Positions 26,489 to 35,443 of a stretch of 64,000 nt of DNA are shown here, in pieces. Where the stretch lies: positions 496,001 through 560,000 of the forward strand of contig NZ_CP067136.1 of NCBI RefSeq assembly GCF_028553785.1. Reading direction: 5' to 3'. The stretch comes from Paracoccus fistulariae. Lineage in GTDB: Bacteria; Pseudomonadota; Alphaproteobacteria; Rhodobacterales; Rhodobacteraceae. Numbering within the stretch: position 1 is the first letter of the stretch; each line of letters begins with the position of its first letter. The notes under the pieces were generated by a model. It saw only the letters and a program-made list of their open reading frames with translations, searched no databases and was not told where the DNA came from. The translations under genes were made by a program, and so were the position numbers.

Positions 26489-27475
26489 TTATTCCACGGC
26501 GCGTTCGGTGACGACATGGCTGAATGCGCCTTCTGGCGCGGCCGAGATCACCGGGTCAGAGCCGCCCGACAGCAGCGTATCGACGGTGCGCTGGTAATCG
26601 GCCTCGTCCAAAGCGCCGGTGCTGCCCTCGGTCAGCTTGGCAATCTCTTGCACCATGCGCAGCTGGTGATCCATCGTCTGGGCGCCGGTTTCGTCGTTAT
26701 CCAGCACGATCTCGGCCGCTTCCTCGGGGTTCTGGGCGGCATAGTCCCAGCCTTTCATGCTGGCGCGCACGAATTGCACCAGACTGTCCACCATGGCCGG
26801 ATCCTCCAGCGTGCTTTCCAGCACATAAAGCCCGTCCTCCAGCGTGGCGACGCCCTGATCCTCGTATTTGAAGGTGACCAGATCCTCGGGCGTCAGACCG
26901 GCGTCCAGCACCTGCCCATATTCGTTATAGGTCATGGTGCTGATGCAGGCCGCCTGCTTTTGCAGCAGCGGATCGACGTTGAAGCCCTGTTTCAGCACGG
27001 TCACCCCTTCTGCACCGCCCTCGGTCGACAGGCCCAGATGGTTCATCCAGCTGAGGAAGGGATATTCATTGCCGGAAAACCAGACGCCCAGCGTCTTGCC
27101 CGCGAAATCGGTCTTGGGATCGGTGATGCCGCTTTCCTTCAGGCAGGTCAGCATCATGCCCGAGCGTTTGAAGGGCTGTGCGATATTGACCAGCGGCAGC
27201 CCCTTTTCCCGCGCGGCCAGCGCGGCGGGCATCCATTCGACAATCACATCCGCGCCGCCCCCGGCCAGCACCTGCGTGGGCGCAATGTCAGGCCCGCCGG
27301 GCAGAATCGTCACATCCAGCCCTTCCTCTTCATAAAAGCCCTTGTCCAGCGCGACGTAATAGCCCGCGAACTGGGCCTGCGTGACCCATTTCAACTGCAG
27401 GGTCAGTTCGCCCTCGGCCCAGGCGGCGCTGCCACACAGGGCGGCTGCTGCGGCTCCCAGTATCAGTCTTTTCAT
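26489..27475 (-). CDS. NMT1/THI5-like ABC transporter substrate-binding protein
   Basis: Periplasmic receptor, 328 residues, with a Sec signal (GSAAWAEG). It has the NMT1/THI5 start LTLQLKWVTQAQFAGYYVALDKGFYEEEGLDVTILPGGPD shared with ThiY and related pyrimidine or riboflavin-precursor receptors, and C176-containing TMTYNEYG. It is the last gene of an operon with dihydropyrimidinase and N-carbamoyl-beta-alanine amidohydrolase, and is under the RutR box, so uracil, thymine or a dihydro/ureido intermediate is the likely ligand. A hydroxymethylpyrimidine role is the alternative suggested by the fold alone. Confidence 0.85.
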   Translation of the reverse strand: MKRLILGAAAAALCGSAAWAEGELTLQLKWVTQAQFAGYYVALDKGFYEEEGLDVTILPGGPDIAPTQVLAGGGADVIVEWMPAALAAREKGLPLVNIAQPFKRSGMMLTCLKESGITDPKTDFAGKTLGVWFSGNEYPFLSWMNHLGLSTEGGAEGVTVLKQGFNVDPLLQKQAACISTMTYNEYGQVLDAGLTPEDLVTFKYEDQGVATLEDGLYVLESTLEDPAMVDSLVQFVRASMKGWDYAAQNPEEAAEIVLDNDETGAQTMDHQLRMVQEIAKLTEGSTGALDEADYQRTVDTLLSGGSDPVISAAPEGAFSHVVTERAVE

Positions 27476-27505
27476 GTCGTCCTCTCCTGTTGGGCCGTGG
27501 CCCGG

Positions 27506-28342
27506 TTAAGCGCGCTGCGACGGGTGCCAGAATGTCACCTTCTTTTCGATCAGCGCGACAAGTCCGTAAAACAGCGATCCGGCAATGGCGGCGGCCAGGA
27601 TCTCGGCCCAGACAAGGGGCAGATCCAGCCGCCCCACGGCGGTCGAGATGCGAAAGCCCATGCCCTTGGTCGGGCTGCCAAAGAATTCCGCCACGATGGC
27701 GCCGATCAGGGCCAGCGTCGTGGTGATCTTCAACCCGTTGAACAGAAAGGGCATGGCGGCGGGCATGCGCAGCTTCCACAGCGATTGCCAATAGGGCGCC
27801 GCCCAGGTCCGCATCAGATCGCGCTGCATCGGATCGGTCGCGGCCAGCCCGGCGACCATGTTCACCAGAATGGGAAAAAACACCATGACCACGACGACGG
27901 CGGCCTTGGATTGCCAGTCAAACCCGAACCACATGACCAGAATCGGCGCGATGCCGACGATCGGTAGGGCGGCGACGAAATTGCCGATGGGCAGCAGGCC
28001 GCGACGCAGGAAGGGGCTGCGGTCGATGGCGATGGCGGTGGCAATGGCGGCCAGCGCGCCGATGATCCAGCCGGTTAGCGCGCCCCTGAGGATGGTTTGG
28101 ACGAAATCGGTCCACAGGATCGCGCGGTTTTCGACAAAGCTGGCGCCGATCTGGCTGGGCGCGGGCAGGATGACCGAGGGCACATCATAGATCCGGACGA
28201 TCATCTCCCACAGGATCAGGATCGTCGCGCCAAAGATCAGCGCGACCAGCAGACGTGTCAGCCGGGTGTCGAACCGCGCCAGCCATGTATTCAGGCCCCA
28301 GGCCCCCAGCCAGACGATCAGGATCGGCGCGGCGGTCAGCAT
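27506..28342 (-). CDS. ABC transporter permease (SsuC/ThiX type), first
   Basis: Inner-membrane permease of 278 residues with about six helices, the family stretch LPAPSQIGASFVENRA and an EAA-like loop (DPMQRDLMRTWAAPYWQSLWKLRMPAAMPFLFNGLKI). It lies 28 bp after the other permease and 30 bp before the receptor gene. Together with that permease it would form a heterodimeric pore, an arrangement often found with pyrimidine-type NMT1 systems. Confidence 0.88.
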   Translation of the reverse strand: MLTAAPILIVWLGAWGLNTWLARFDTRLTRLLVALIFGATILILWEMIVRIYDVPSVILPAPSQIGASFVENRAILWTDFVQTILRGALTGWIIGALAAIATAIAIDRSPFLRRGLLPIGNFVAALPIVGIAPILVMWFGFDWQSKAAVVVVMVFFPILVNMVAGLAATDPMQRDLMRTWAAPYWQSLWKLRMPAAMPFLFNGLKITTTLALIGAIVAEFFGSPTKGMGFRISTAVGRLDLPLVWAEILAAAIAGSLFYGLVALIEKKVTFWHPSQRA

Positions 28343-28370
28343 GCGGGCACCATCTGTCCTGCGTCCCGGA

Positions 28371-29234
28371 TCATCGCGCCAATCCCATGCGCTGCAGGAC
28401 CAGCCGCTCGATCAGCCCAATGACCATGACCAGCAGGGCGGCCAGGATCGCAGCGGCAAAGAGCGCCGCCCAGATCTGAACCGTCTGCCCGTAATAGCTG
28501 CCCGACAACAGCCGCGCGCCCAACCCCGCCGTGGCCCCTGCGGGCAGTTCCCCGACAATCGTGCCGACCAGCGCCGCCGCCACCGCGACCTTCAGGCTGG
28601 CGAAAAGATAGGGCAGCGACGCAGGCAGCCGCAGCCGCCAGAACACCTGCGCGGCCGAGGCATTCCAGGACCGCATCAGGTCAAGCTGCATCTGATCGGG
28701 CGTGCGCAGCCCCTTGACCATGCCCACCAGCACCGGAAAAAAGGACAGCCAGGCCGCGATGATCGCCTTTGGCAGCAATCCGGTCACGCCCGCGCTGGCA
28801 AAGACCACGATCACCATCGGCGCAATCGCCAGGATCGGCACGCTCTGGCTGGCCACCGCCCAAGGCATCACCGACTGATCCATGGCGCGGCTATGCACGA
28901 TGCCGACAGCCAGCAGGATCCCGGCAAGGGTGCCGATGGCGAAACCCGCCATGGTCGCTGACAGGGTGATCCCGCCATGCCAGACAAGGCTGCGCTTCGA
29001 GGTGATCTTTTGTCCGAAAAGCCCCTCCCACAGGCCCAGGGCGACCTGATGCGGGGCAGGCAGCACCGGGCGGTCCTGCGTCAATGTCTGCCTGACCAAT
29101 TCCGCATTGCTGAGCGTCACATCCGCCCGCGCCGCCTGATCCCGCGCCCATGTCGCGTTCATCGCCACCGCCGCGACATACCAGACAAGGATGATCGCCA
29201 GCAGAACGGTCAGGACGGGCAGGGCGGTCCTCAT
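28371..29234 (-). CDS. ABC transporter permease (SsuC/ThiX type), second
   Basis: Inner-membrane permease of 287 residues with an extra periplasmic stretch between helix 1 and the core (residues 35-75). The EAA-like loop reads TPDQMQLDLMRSWNASAAQVFWRLRLPASLPYLFASLKV, clearly homologous to that of its partner. The start at MRTALPV is chosen because 13 codons of non-membrane sequence would otherwise precede it. Same operon as the ATPase (42-bp gap) and dihydropyrimidinase. Confidence 0.88.
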   Translation of the reverse strand: MRTALPVLTVLLAIILVWYVAAVAMNATWARDQAARADVTLSNAELVRQTLTQDRPVLPAPHQVALGLWEGLFGQKITSKRSLVWHGGITLSATMAGFAIGTLAGILLAVGIVHSRAMDQSVMPWAVASQSVPILAIAPMVIVVFASAGVTGLLPKAIIAAWLSFFPVLVGMVKGLRTPDQMQLDLMRSWNASAAQVFWRLRLPASLPYLFASLKVAVAAALVGTIVGELPAGATAGLGARLLSGSYYGQTVQIWAALFAAAILAALLVMVIGLIERLVLQRMGLAR

Positions 29235-29276
29235 GGCATTGCCCCTACCGTCGGGGTCGGCACAGGTGGGCACCGC

Positions 29277-30056
29277 CTAGTCATGGCCGTGCCCCTCTCG
29301 CAGGCCCTCGCGGACCTCATGGGCCAGCGCGATGAATTCCGGCGTGTCGCGGATTTCCAGAGGTCGTTCGCGCGGAAGCGGGCTGTCGATTATCTTGGTA
29401 ATGCGCCCGGGTCGCGGCGACATGACCACGATACGGGTTGAAAGATAGACGGCCTCTGGAATGGAATGTGTCACGAAACCAATGGTTTTTCCGGTTTTCC
29501 TCCAAAGTTCCAGTAATGCCTCATTCAGCTTGTCGCGGACGATTTCATCCAGGGCGCCAAAGGGCTCATCCATCAGCAGGATATCGGCGTCAAAGGCCAG
29601 CGCGCGGGCAATGCTGGCCCGCTGCTGCATCCCGCCCGACAATTGCCAGGGGTATTTCCCGCCGAACCCCGCCAGATCGACCAGATCCAGCACCTGGTCA
29701 ATGCGGTCCCGCCTGTCTGACCTGGAAAATCCCATGATCTCAAGCGGCAAGGAGATATTCCTTGAAATCGTCCGCCACGGATAAAGGCCCGGCGCCTGAA
29801 AGACATAGCCATAGGCCCGCGCCCGCCGCGCCGCATCCGCGGTCATCCCATTGACGGTCAGACTGCCGCCCGTGGGCACTTCCAGCGCGGCAATCGTGCG
29901 CAGAAAAGTCGTTTTCCCGCAGCCGCTTGGACCGATAAAGCTGACAAAATCTCCGCGATCGATCGTCAGATCCACACCCTTCAGCGCATGGACCGGCCCA
30001 TCCGCCGTCTGAAAGGTCAGGTCGATATTCCGGGCCTCTATCACGGGGACGGTCAT
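29277..30056 (-). CDS. ABC transporter ATP-binding protein (SsuB/ThiZ type)
   Basis: Cytoplasmic ATPase of 259 residues: Walker A GPSGCGKTTFL, signature LSGGMQQRASIARAL, Walker B ILLMDEPFGALD and switch VTHSIPEAVYLSTRIVVMS, all of nitrate/sulfonate/NMT1 importers. The true start is MTVPVIEARNIDL; an upstream in-frame start would add 39 Cys- and Gly-rich residues unlike the family. It follows the dihydropyrimidinase gene by 53 bp in the same operon. Confidence 0.92.
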   Translation of the reverse strand: MTVPVIEARNIDLTFQTADGPVHALKGVDLTIDRGDFVSFIGPSGCGKTTFLRTIAALEVPTGGSLTVNGMTADAARRARAYGYVFQAPGLYPWRTISRNISLPLEIMGFSRSDRRDRIDQVLDLVDLAGFGGKYPWQLSGGMQQRASIARALAFDADILLMDEPFGALDEIVRDKLNEALLELWRKTGKTIGFVTHSIPEAVYLSTRIVVMSPRPGRITKIIDSPLPRERPLEIRDTPEFIALAHEVREGLREGHGHD

Positions 30057-30109
30057 GCGGATCTCGCGATGCCGCGCCAGACAGCAATCACCGCAATCTT
30101 CCTCATGCG

Positions 30110-31561
30110 CTAGACCCCGCTTGCCGGAATGCCCGAGCGCTCTACCGGCCTCGGCGCCGTCAACTCCTTCCATTGCGACAGCGCCCGGTTCACCTGACCG
30201 CGCGGTTCGCGCGCAACGAATTCGCCATGCCCCTCGCGGCTGTCCACCTCGCCCTCGCGCACTGCCACCACGCCGCGCGTCAGCGTATAGCGCGGCAGGC
30301 CCTTCACATGCTGTCCCTCGAAGACATTGTAATCAATGGAAGATTGCTGCGCACCTGCGGTGATCCTCTTCTCGGCCTCGGGGTCCCAGACCACCAGATC
30401 GGCATCGCTGCCCACCAGAACCGCGCCTTTCTTCGGATACATGTTCAGGATCTTGGCGATATTGGTCGAAGTCACCGCCACGAATTCATTCGGCGTCAGC
30501 CGCCCGGTATTCACGCCATGTGTCCATAACATCGGCATCCGGTCCTCAAGACCCCCGGTGCCGTTGGGTATCTTGGTGAAATCGCCGACGCCATAGCGTT
30601 TCTGCTCGGTTGTAAAGGCGCAGTGATCGGTGGCCACCACCGACAGGCTGCCCGATTGCAACCCGGCCCAGAGGCTGTCCTGATGCTGCTTGTTGCGGAA
30701 GGGCGGCGACATGACGCGGCGCGCGGCATGGTCCCAATCGGCGTTGAAATATTCGCTCTCATCCAGCGTCAGATGCTGGATCAGCGGCTCACCCCAGACC
30801 CGCTTGCCCTGCTGGCGCGCGCGCCGGATCGCCTCGTGACTGTCCTCGCAAGAGGTGTGAACCACATAAAGCGGCACGCCGGCCATATCGGCCACCATGA
30901 TGGCGCGGTTCGTCGCCTCGCCCTCGACCTGAGGCGGGCGGGAATAGGCATGCGCCTCTGGCCCCGTATTCCCCTCGGCCAGCAGGCGCGCCGACAGTTC
31001 CGCCACCACATCGCCATTCTCGGCATGAACCAGCGCGATCCCACCCAGATCGCCCACCCGGCGGAAGCTGGCGAAGAGTTCGTCATCATTCACCATCAGC
31101 GCGCCCTTATAGGCCATGAAATGCTTGAAGCTGGTGATGCCGCGCCCGACCACCGCCTCCATCTCGTCAAAGACCTGCTCGCCCCACCAGGTGATCGCCA
31201 TGTGATAGGAATAATCGCAATGCGCGCGCCCGGATTTGTTATCCCACATCTGCAACGCATCCAGCAGCCCCTGTCCGGGTGAGGGCAGGGCGAAATCCAC
31301 CACCATCGTGGTGCCCCCGGCCAGCGCCGCGCGCGTCCCGCTTTCGAAATCATCGGCGGAATAGGTGCCCATGAAGGGCATCTCCAGATGCGTATGCGGA
31401 TCGATCCCGCCCGGCATGATCAGGCAGCCGGAGGCGTCCAGCACCTCATCCCCGCTCAACCCCTCGCCAATCGCGGCAATACGCCCGCTCTCGATCAGCA
31501 CGTCGGCCTTGTAGGTCAGATCGGCGGTGACGATGGTTCCGTTCCTGATAACCGTGCTCAT
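30110..31561 (-). CDS. hydA: Dihydropyrimidinase (D-hydantoinase)
   Basis: Second step of reductive pyrimidine breakdown: opens dihydrouracil or dihydrothymine to N-carbamoyl-beta-amino acids. The 483-residue amidohydrolase has a binuclear metal site: H56 and H58 (DPHTHLEMPFMG), carboxylated K146 (TSFKHFMAYKGAL), H179 (VHAENG), a further His in HTSCEDSHEA and the Asp of ATDHCAFT. The YADDFESGTRAALAGGTT-like stretch and the C-terminal RFVAREPRGQ tail are of this family (here FVAREPRG). It is between the amidohydrolase and the transporter, in a RutR-controlled operon. Confidence 0.95.
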   Translation of the reverse strand: MSTVIRNGTIVTADLTYKADVLIESGRIAAIGEGLSGDEVLDASGCLIMPGGIDPHTHLEMPFMGTYSADDFESGTRAALAGGTTMVVDFALPSPGQGLLDALQMWDNKSGRAHCDYSYHMAITWWGEQVFDEMEAVVGRGITSFKHFMAYKGALMVNDDELFASFRRVGDLGGIALVHAENGDVVAELSARLLAEGNTGPEAHAYSRPPQVEGEATNRAIMVADMAGVPLYVVHTSCEDSHEAIRRARQQGKRVWGEPLIQHLTLDESEYFNADWDHAARRVMSPPFRNKQHQDSLWAGLQSGSLSVVATDHCAFTTEQKRYGVGDFTKIPNGTGGLEDRMPMLWTHGVNTGRLTPNEFVAVTSTNIAKILNMYPKKGAVLVGSDADLVVWDPEAEKRITAGAQQSSIDYNVFEGQHVKGLPRYTLTRGVVAVREGEVDSREGHGEFVAREPRGQVNRALSQWKELTAPRPVERSGIPASGV

Positions 31562-31584
31562 GGCCCTCCCTTTCTTCTTTGTCC

Positions 31585-31618
31585 AAATATCCCGGGGGTC
31601 CGGGGGCCGCGCCCCCGG
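31585..31618. repeat. Intergenic hairpin repeat, copy 2
   Basis: Differs from the copy at 19311-19344 at one of 34 positions, in the loop. It sits between the end of the amidohydrolase gene and the start of the dihydropyrimidinase gene, where it could attenuate the operon. A TTTGT-CC block precedes both copies. Confidence 0.8.
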
Positions 31619-31630
31619 CCATCAACCGCC

Positions 31631-32896
31631 TCAGCGAACGACCTCCGCCGCTTCCAGCACCGCATGCAGCAGCACATCCGCGCCCGAGCTGGCCCATTCC
31701 GGGCTGATCTCTTCGGCCTCATTATGCGACAACCCGTCGACGCAGGGGCACATGATCATCACCGTGGGCGCGACGCGGTTGATCCAGCAGGCATCGTGAC
31801 CCGCGCCCGACACAATATCCCTATGCGAATAGCCCAGACGATCCGCCGCATCGCGCAGGCTTTGCGCCAGATCCGCGTCAAAGGTCACCGGGTCGAAATG
31901 GCCGACCGGTTCGATCTCGATCCCAAGGCCAAGATCGGCCGCAATCTCCGTCGCCTCTGCCTCCAGCGCGCTCCGCATCGAGGTCAGTTTCTCAAGATCG
32001 GGGCTGCGAAAATCGATGGTGAAGACCGCCTTGCCGGGGATCACGTTGCGGCTGTTGGGATAGACATTCGCCTGACCGACCGCGCCGACGGCATTCGGCT
32101 GATGATCCATGGCGATGCGATGGACGGCCTCGGTGATCCGCGCCATGCCCAGACCCGCATTCACCCGCATATCCATGGGGGTCGATCCCGTATGCGCGTC
32201 CTTGCCGGTCAGGGTGACCTGCAGCCACCATAGCCCCTGACCATGGGTGACAACGCCGATCTGCCTGTCTTCGGCTTCGAGGATCGGGCCCTGTTCGATG
32301 TGATATTCGAACATGCAATGCATGGGCCGACCGCCCACATCCTCGGTCCCGCGCCAGCCGATGCGGTCCAGCTCATCCCCGAAACGCTTGCCCTCGGCAT
32401 CCTCGCGGCTGTTGGCGTAATCCTCGTCATGCATCCCGGCATAGACGCCGCTGGCCAGCATGGCGGGGGCGAAACGGGTGCCTTCCTCATTGGTCCAGTT
32501 CACCACCACGATGGGGCGACGGGTCTGCAAACCCATATCCCTGATCGAGCGCACCACCTCCAGCCCGGCCAGCACGCCCAGCACGCCGTCATATTTGCCG
32601 CCCGTTGGCTGCGTATCCAGATGGCTGCCGATATAGACCGGGTCCAGATCGGGTTCCGATCCTTCGTGGCGCATGAACATATTGCCCATGCGGTCCAGAC
32701 CCATGGTCATGCCGACCTCCTCGCACCAGCTTTTGAACAGGCTGCGGCCTTCGGCATCGGCATCGGTCAGGGTCTGGCGATTATTGCCACCGGCGACACC
32801 GGGACCGATCTTGGCCATCTCCATCAGGCTGTCCCACAGCCGGTCGCCATCGATCTTCATATTCGCGGCAGGGGAGGTCTCGCGGGTCACGCTCAT
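31631..32896 (-). CDS. N-carbamoyl-beta-alanine amidohydrolase (M20, HyuC/AmaB family)
   Basis: Third step of the pathway: splits N-carbamoyl-beta-alanine into beta-alanine, CO2 and ammonia. The 421-residue protein has the binuclear M20 ligands: His and Asp in GSHLDTQPTGGKYDG, Glu-Glu in NEEGTRFAP, His in FEYHIEQGP, and the late His in CVDGLSHNEAEE, with the dimerisation insert between (KDAHTGSTPMDMRVNAG). The start MSVTRETSP follows a GGAAGGA ribosome site; the longer frame adds 32 Arg-rich residues. It is the first gene after the RutR box. L-carbamoylase activity is the alternative in this family. Confidence 0.93.
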   Translation of the reverse strand: MSVTRETSPAANMKIDGDRLWDSLMEMAKIGPGVAGGNNRQTLTDADAEGRSLFKSWCEEVGMTMGLDRMGNMFMRHEGSEPDLDPVYIGSHLDTQPTGGKYDGVLGVLAGLEVVRSIRDMGLQTRRPIVVVNWTNEEGTRFAPAMLASGVYAGMHDEDYANSREDAEGKRFGDELDRIGWRGTEDVGGRPMHCMFEYHIEQGPILEAEDRQIGVVTHGQGLWWLQVTLTGKDAHTGSTPMDMRVNAGLGMARITEAVHRIAMDHQPNAVGAVGQANVYPNSRNVIPGKAVFTIDFRSPDLEKLTSMRSALEAEATEIAADLGLGIEIEPVGHFDPVTFDADLAQSLRDAADRLGYSHRDIVSGAGHDACWINRVAPTVMIMCPCVDGLSHNEAEEISPEWASSGADVLLHAVLEAAEVVR

Positions 32897-33061
32897 TCTG
32901 TGTCCTTCCTGTCTGGCCATCCCGTCTTGACGCAGGATCGGCTGGATACGGCGCCCATGCGCCACCAGGCCGCCGCGCCTCAATCTCTGCAAGGTTGCAT
33001 TTTAGCGACTGTTTACAGGACGCTATGCGGATGCCTATCATCCGGGGAACCTGACAGAATA

Positions 33062-33077
33062 TTGACCGGACGGTCAA
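33062..33077. promoter_or_regulatory. RutR operator
   Basis: TTGACCGGACGGTCAA is a perfect palindrome that matches the RutR consensus TTGACCA-NN-TGGTCAA except in the central A/T pair. It lies between the amidohydrolase operon and rutR, about 165 bp and 90 bp from their starts, so it can control both. Confidence 0.85.
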
Positions 33078-33165
33078 AGTCAGGCTAGCACGGACCAGAA
33101 ACCAGTCAAGCGCTCTGGCTTGTCCAAGGCGACAGAAGTTCGCAATTGCCCGGATTTGAACCAGC

Positions 33166-33807
33166 ATGGAACATGACAGCGTGATGCCCGAAGAGAACGA
33201 GCCGCGTTTCACACGCATTCAGCAGGAAAAACGCGATGTCATCCTGGGTGCGGCGCTGAATGTGTTTTCGGCAGGCGGGTTCCGGGGCTCGACCATCGAC
33301 CAGATCGCCGAGGCTGCAGGCATGTCCAAGCCGAACGTGCTGTATTATTTTGCCTCGAAAGATGCGATCTATCGCAGCCTTCTGCAGCAATTGCTGGATA
33401 CCTGGCTGGCGCCGTTGCGGCAATTGGATCCCGAGGGCGACCCGCTGGAGGAATTGCTGAAATATGTTCGTGTAAAGCTTTATATGTCCAGAGATTTCCC
33501 GCGCGAAAGCCGCTTGTTCGCGCATGAGATCCTGGAGGGCGCGCCGCAGCTTCGCGATGTGCTGGAGACCGAGTTGAAAGCCCTGATCGACGCGAAGGTC
33601 GCGATTCTGAACGACTGGATAGAACGCGGCGCGATTGCACGCAGCGACCCGCATCATCTGATCTTTTCGATCTGGGCGCTGACCCAGCATTACGCCGATT
33701 TCGAGACGCAGGTGGATGCCGTCCTTGGCGCGGGCCATGATCCCTTCGCCGAGGCTGAACTGTTCCTGGATAACCTGTATCGCCGGATGCTGGCCGTCAG
33801 AGAGTAG
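33166..33807 (+). CDS. rutR: Pyrimidine-responsive TetR-family regulator
   Basis: Repressor that leaves DNA when uracil or thymine binds. The 213-residue protein matches E. coli RutR over its length: HTH region (RDVILGAALNVFSAGGFRGSTIDQIAEAAGMSKPNVLYYFASKDAIY) and the effector domain with SRDFPRESRLFAHEILEGAPQL, LKALIDAK and DPHHLIFSIWALTQHYADFETQV, the last containing the Trp and Gln of the uracil pocket region. It is divergent from the operon it should control, with a RutR palindrome between them. Alternative start 18 bp later (MPEENEP) is possible. Confidence 0.93.
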   Translation: MEHDSVMPEENEPRFTRIQQEKRDVILGAALNVFSAGGFRGSTIDQIAEAAGMSKPNVLYYFASKDAIYRSLLQQLLDTWLAPLRQLDPEGDPLEELLKYVRVKLYMSRDFPRESRLFAHEILEGAPQLRDVLETELKALIDAKVAILNDWIERGAIARSDPHHLIFSIWALTQHYADFETQVDAVLGAGHDPFAEAELFLDNLYRRMLAVRE

Positions 33808-34393
33808 CCGTGCAGGGCTCTTCCAGCAGTTCGGATGAAGGGCCGATCATATCCAGATAACCGTCCACGGTGGTTACGAAATCCTCGACCACATGATGCG
33901 CCCAGTGCCGCATCGCCAAATTCGTTGCGGCGATGATGGAAGAAGAGAGCAGCTCGACCTGGACCTCATGCCCGGGCGGAAGGCGACGGCGCAGCAGGTC
34001 ACACATCTCGGTTCGGCTCGCCAGGACAGAGGTGCTGCGAAGCGCTTCTAGCTTCGGGTCGTTCTCGGCCAGGGTCAGGACATGGCCAATCAGCTCGCGC
34101 TCATTTTCGAAGCGGCGGAAATGGGCGAAAATCATCGCCTTCAGATCCTCGATCAGCGGCCCGCGTGAGATCACGAATTTCTCGGATGCATCTCTGGGAT
34201 AGCCCGGTGAAGGGCCCATGATCGCAGCTTCCTTATAGGGGTAATAGTTGAAGAAACTGCGCGTGCTGATGCCCGCCTCGCGGGCAATCGCTTCTGTCGT
34301 AGTGTGCGCCAGCCCGTCGCGTATCGCGAGCTGGACCGCCGTCTGCTGGATCTTTTTAGCCGTACGGTACCGCCTGGTAAGCACGGTGGGCAT
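33797..34393 (-). CDS. TetR-family transcriptional regulator
   Basis: A 198-residue TetR protein with HTH IRDGLAHTTTEAIAREAGISTRSFFNYYPYKEAAI and a helical C-terminal ligand domain. The FFNYYPxKE form belongs to the actinobacterial/alphaproteobacterial subgroup that often controls efflux or membrane genes. Its 3' end overlaps rutR by 11 bp on the opposite strand. No neighbour makes the target obvious. The start at MPTVLTRR is preferred to one 24 codons upstream that adds an Arg-rich tail. Confidence 0.85.
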   Translation of the reverse strand: MPTVLTRRYRTAKKIQQTAVQLAIRDGLAHTTTEAIAREAGISTRSFFNYYPYKEAAIMGPSPGYPRDASEKFVISRGPLIEDLKAMIFAHFRRFENERELIGHVLTLAENDPKLEALRSTSVLASRTEMCDLLRRRLPPGHEVQVELLSSSIIAATNLAMRHWAHHVVEDFVTTVDGYLDMIGPSSELLEEPCTATL

Positions 34394-34584
34394 GGTCGTA
34401 TTCCTGTTCTCATAGGCATCGCTTGGCCGATATGCCGGACGCCGAAATATCTTCGTCCGAAACAACGCAATCGGAACAATTGGATGATTTTTGGAAAACA
34501 GGTAACCGGATAAAACGGCTACGCCACCCGCTGTGAAGCGGGCAGCGTTGCAGGCACAGGTATTGCTTTACGCCAGGCCCGGGG

Positions 34585-35145
34585 TTAGGCGCCCCAGGTC
34601 CGAATCGGCCCACAATCCATATGGACAAAGTTCGAACGAGAGTATTTCCCGACGCCGCCAGCTTTGCAAGAGATAGCAGCCCTGTACATTTGCGCAACAG
34701 AGCGCGATTTCAGACGCAGATCGGCCGCTTTGCCGGTCATATGCAGCGAATTGCGCGCAACGCCCGAGGAACGGCGGCGCAGCATCGCATTGGTGCGCGG
34801 CGAGCGATAGCCAGACAGCATCATGTAGGGTTCATTGGTTTGCAGCAGCCGGTGCGATGCGGCGGCAACGTCAATGGCGCGCGGATCGATCCCGATCGTG
34901 TCGCCGCTGCGCCAGTCGCGCATGAAGACGTTGATTTCGTTCAAAGCTTCCCGGACGTATTTGCCGTCAACCCAGTAGACGGTATCGATGCTTTCGCCGG
35001 TTCTTCCGGAATACATGCGGATGCGCCGCACATCCCCGGCACCGCGGAGGAAGCCGAATGCATTTGCCATTACCGGCGCCGCAGCGACGGAGGTTGCCGC
35101 AAACACACCCAAAACACCCCGGCGGGAGAGAAGGTCAATTGTCAT
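34585..35145 (-). CDS. DUF882 (YcbK-like) M15-type murein peptidase, Tat-like signal
   Basis: A 186-residue exported protein of the YcbK/MepK type, which cuts meso-DAP crosslinks in peptidoglycan. The N-terminus SRRGVLGVFAATSVAAAP is a twin-arginine-like signal. The zinc ligand pattern is visible: H and D in SLHMTGKAADLRL and the late His in SNFVHMDCGPIRTWG, with SGYRSPRTNAML before them. It is divergent from a YcbB-like L,D-transpeptidase, which makes the 3-3 links this family cleaves; in E. coli ycbB and ycbK are also adjacent. Confidence 0.88.
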   Translation of the reverse strand: MTIDLLSRRGVLGVFAATSVAAAPVMANAFGFLRGAGDVRRIRMYSGRTGESIDTVYWVDGKYVREALNEINVFMRDWRSGDTIGIDPRAIDVAAASHRLLQTNEPYMMLSGYRSPRTNAMLRRRSSGVARNSLHMTGKAADLRLKSRSVAQMYRAAISCKAGGVGKYSRSNFVHMDCGPIRTWGA

Positions 35146-35443
35146 GTCAGATCGCCTGTCCTGCTTCGTTTTTTGTCGCCAATCAACGTGGCGAGACCGA
35201 ATTTACCTTCGGCTGGTTAAGAATATGTCAAAAAGAATCTGAAGCAGAAATAGATTCTTCATCATTGTTCCTCTTGATGCTTGTAAGCGGCGAAATTTTG
35301 CCGATGACTTGAAACTGTGGCAGGATGGTCGCCGACTGTGATTTGCGGGACACAGCTGTGATTTCGCCGTCCTCCGGCCTCTGCCAGCGGTGGCGGCGGC
35401 GATGGCGGAATGTCATAGCGTGGCAGGATTTTGAGGTTTTTGA

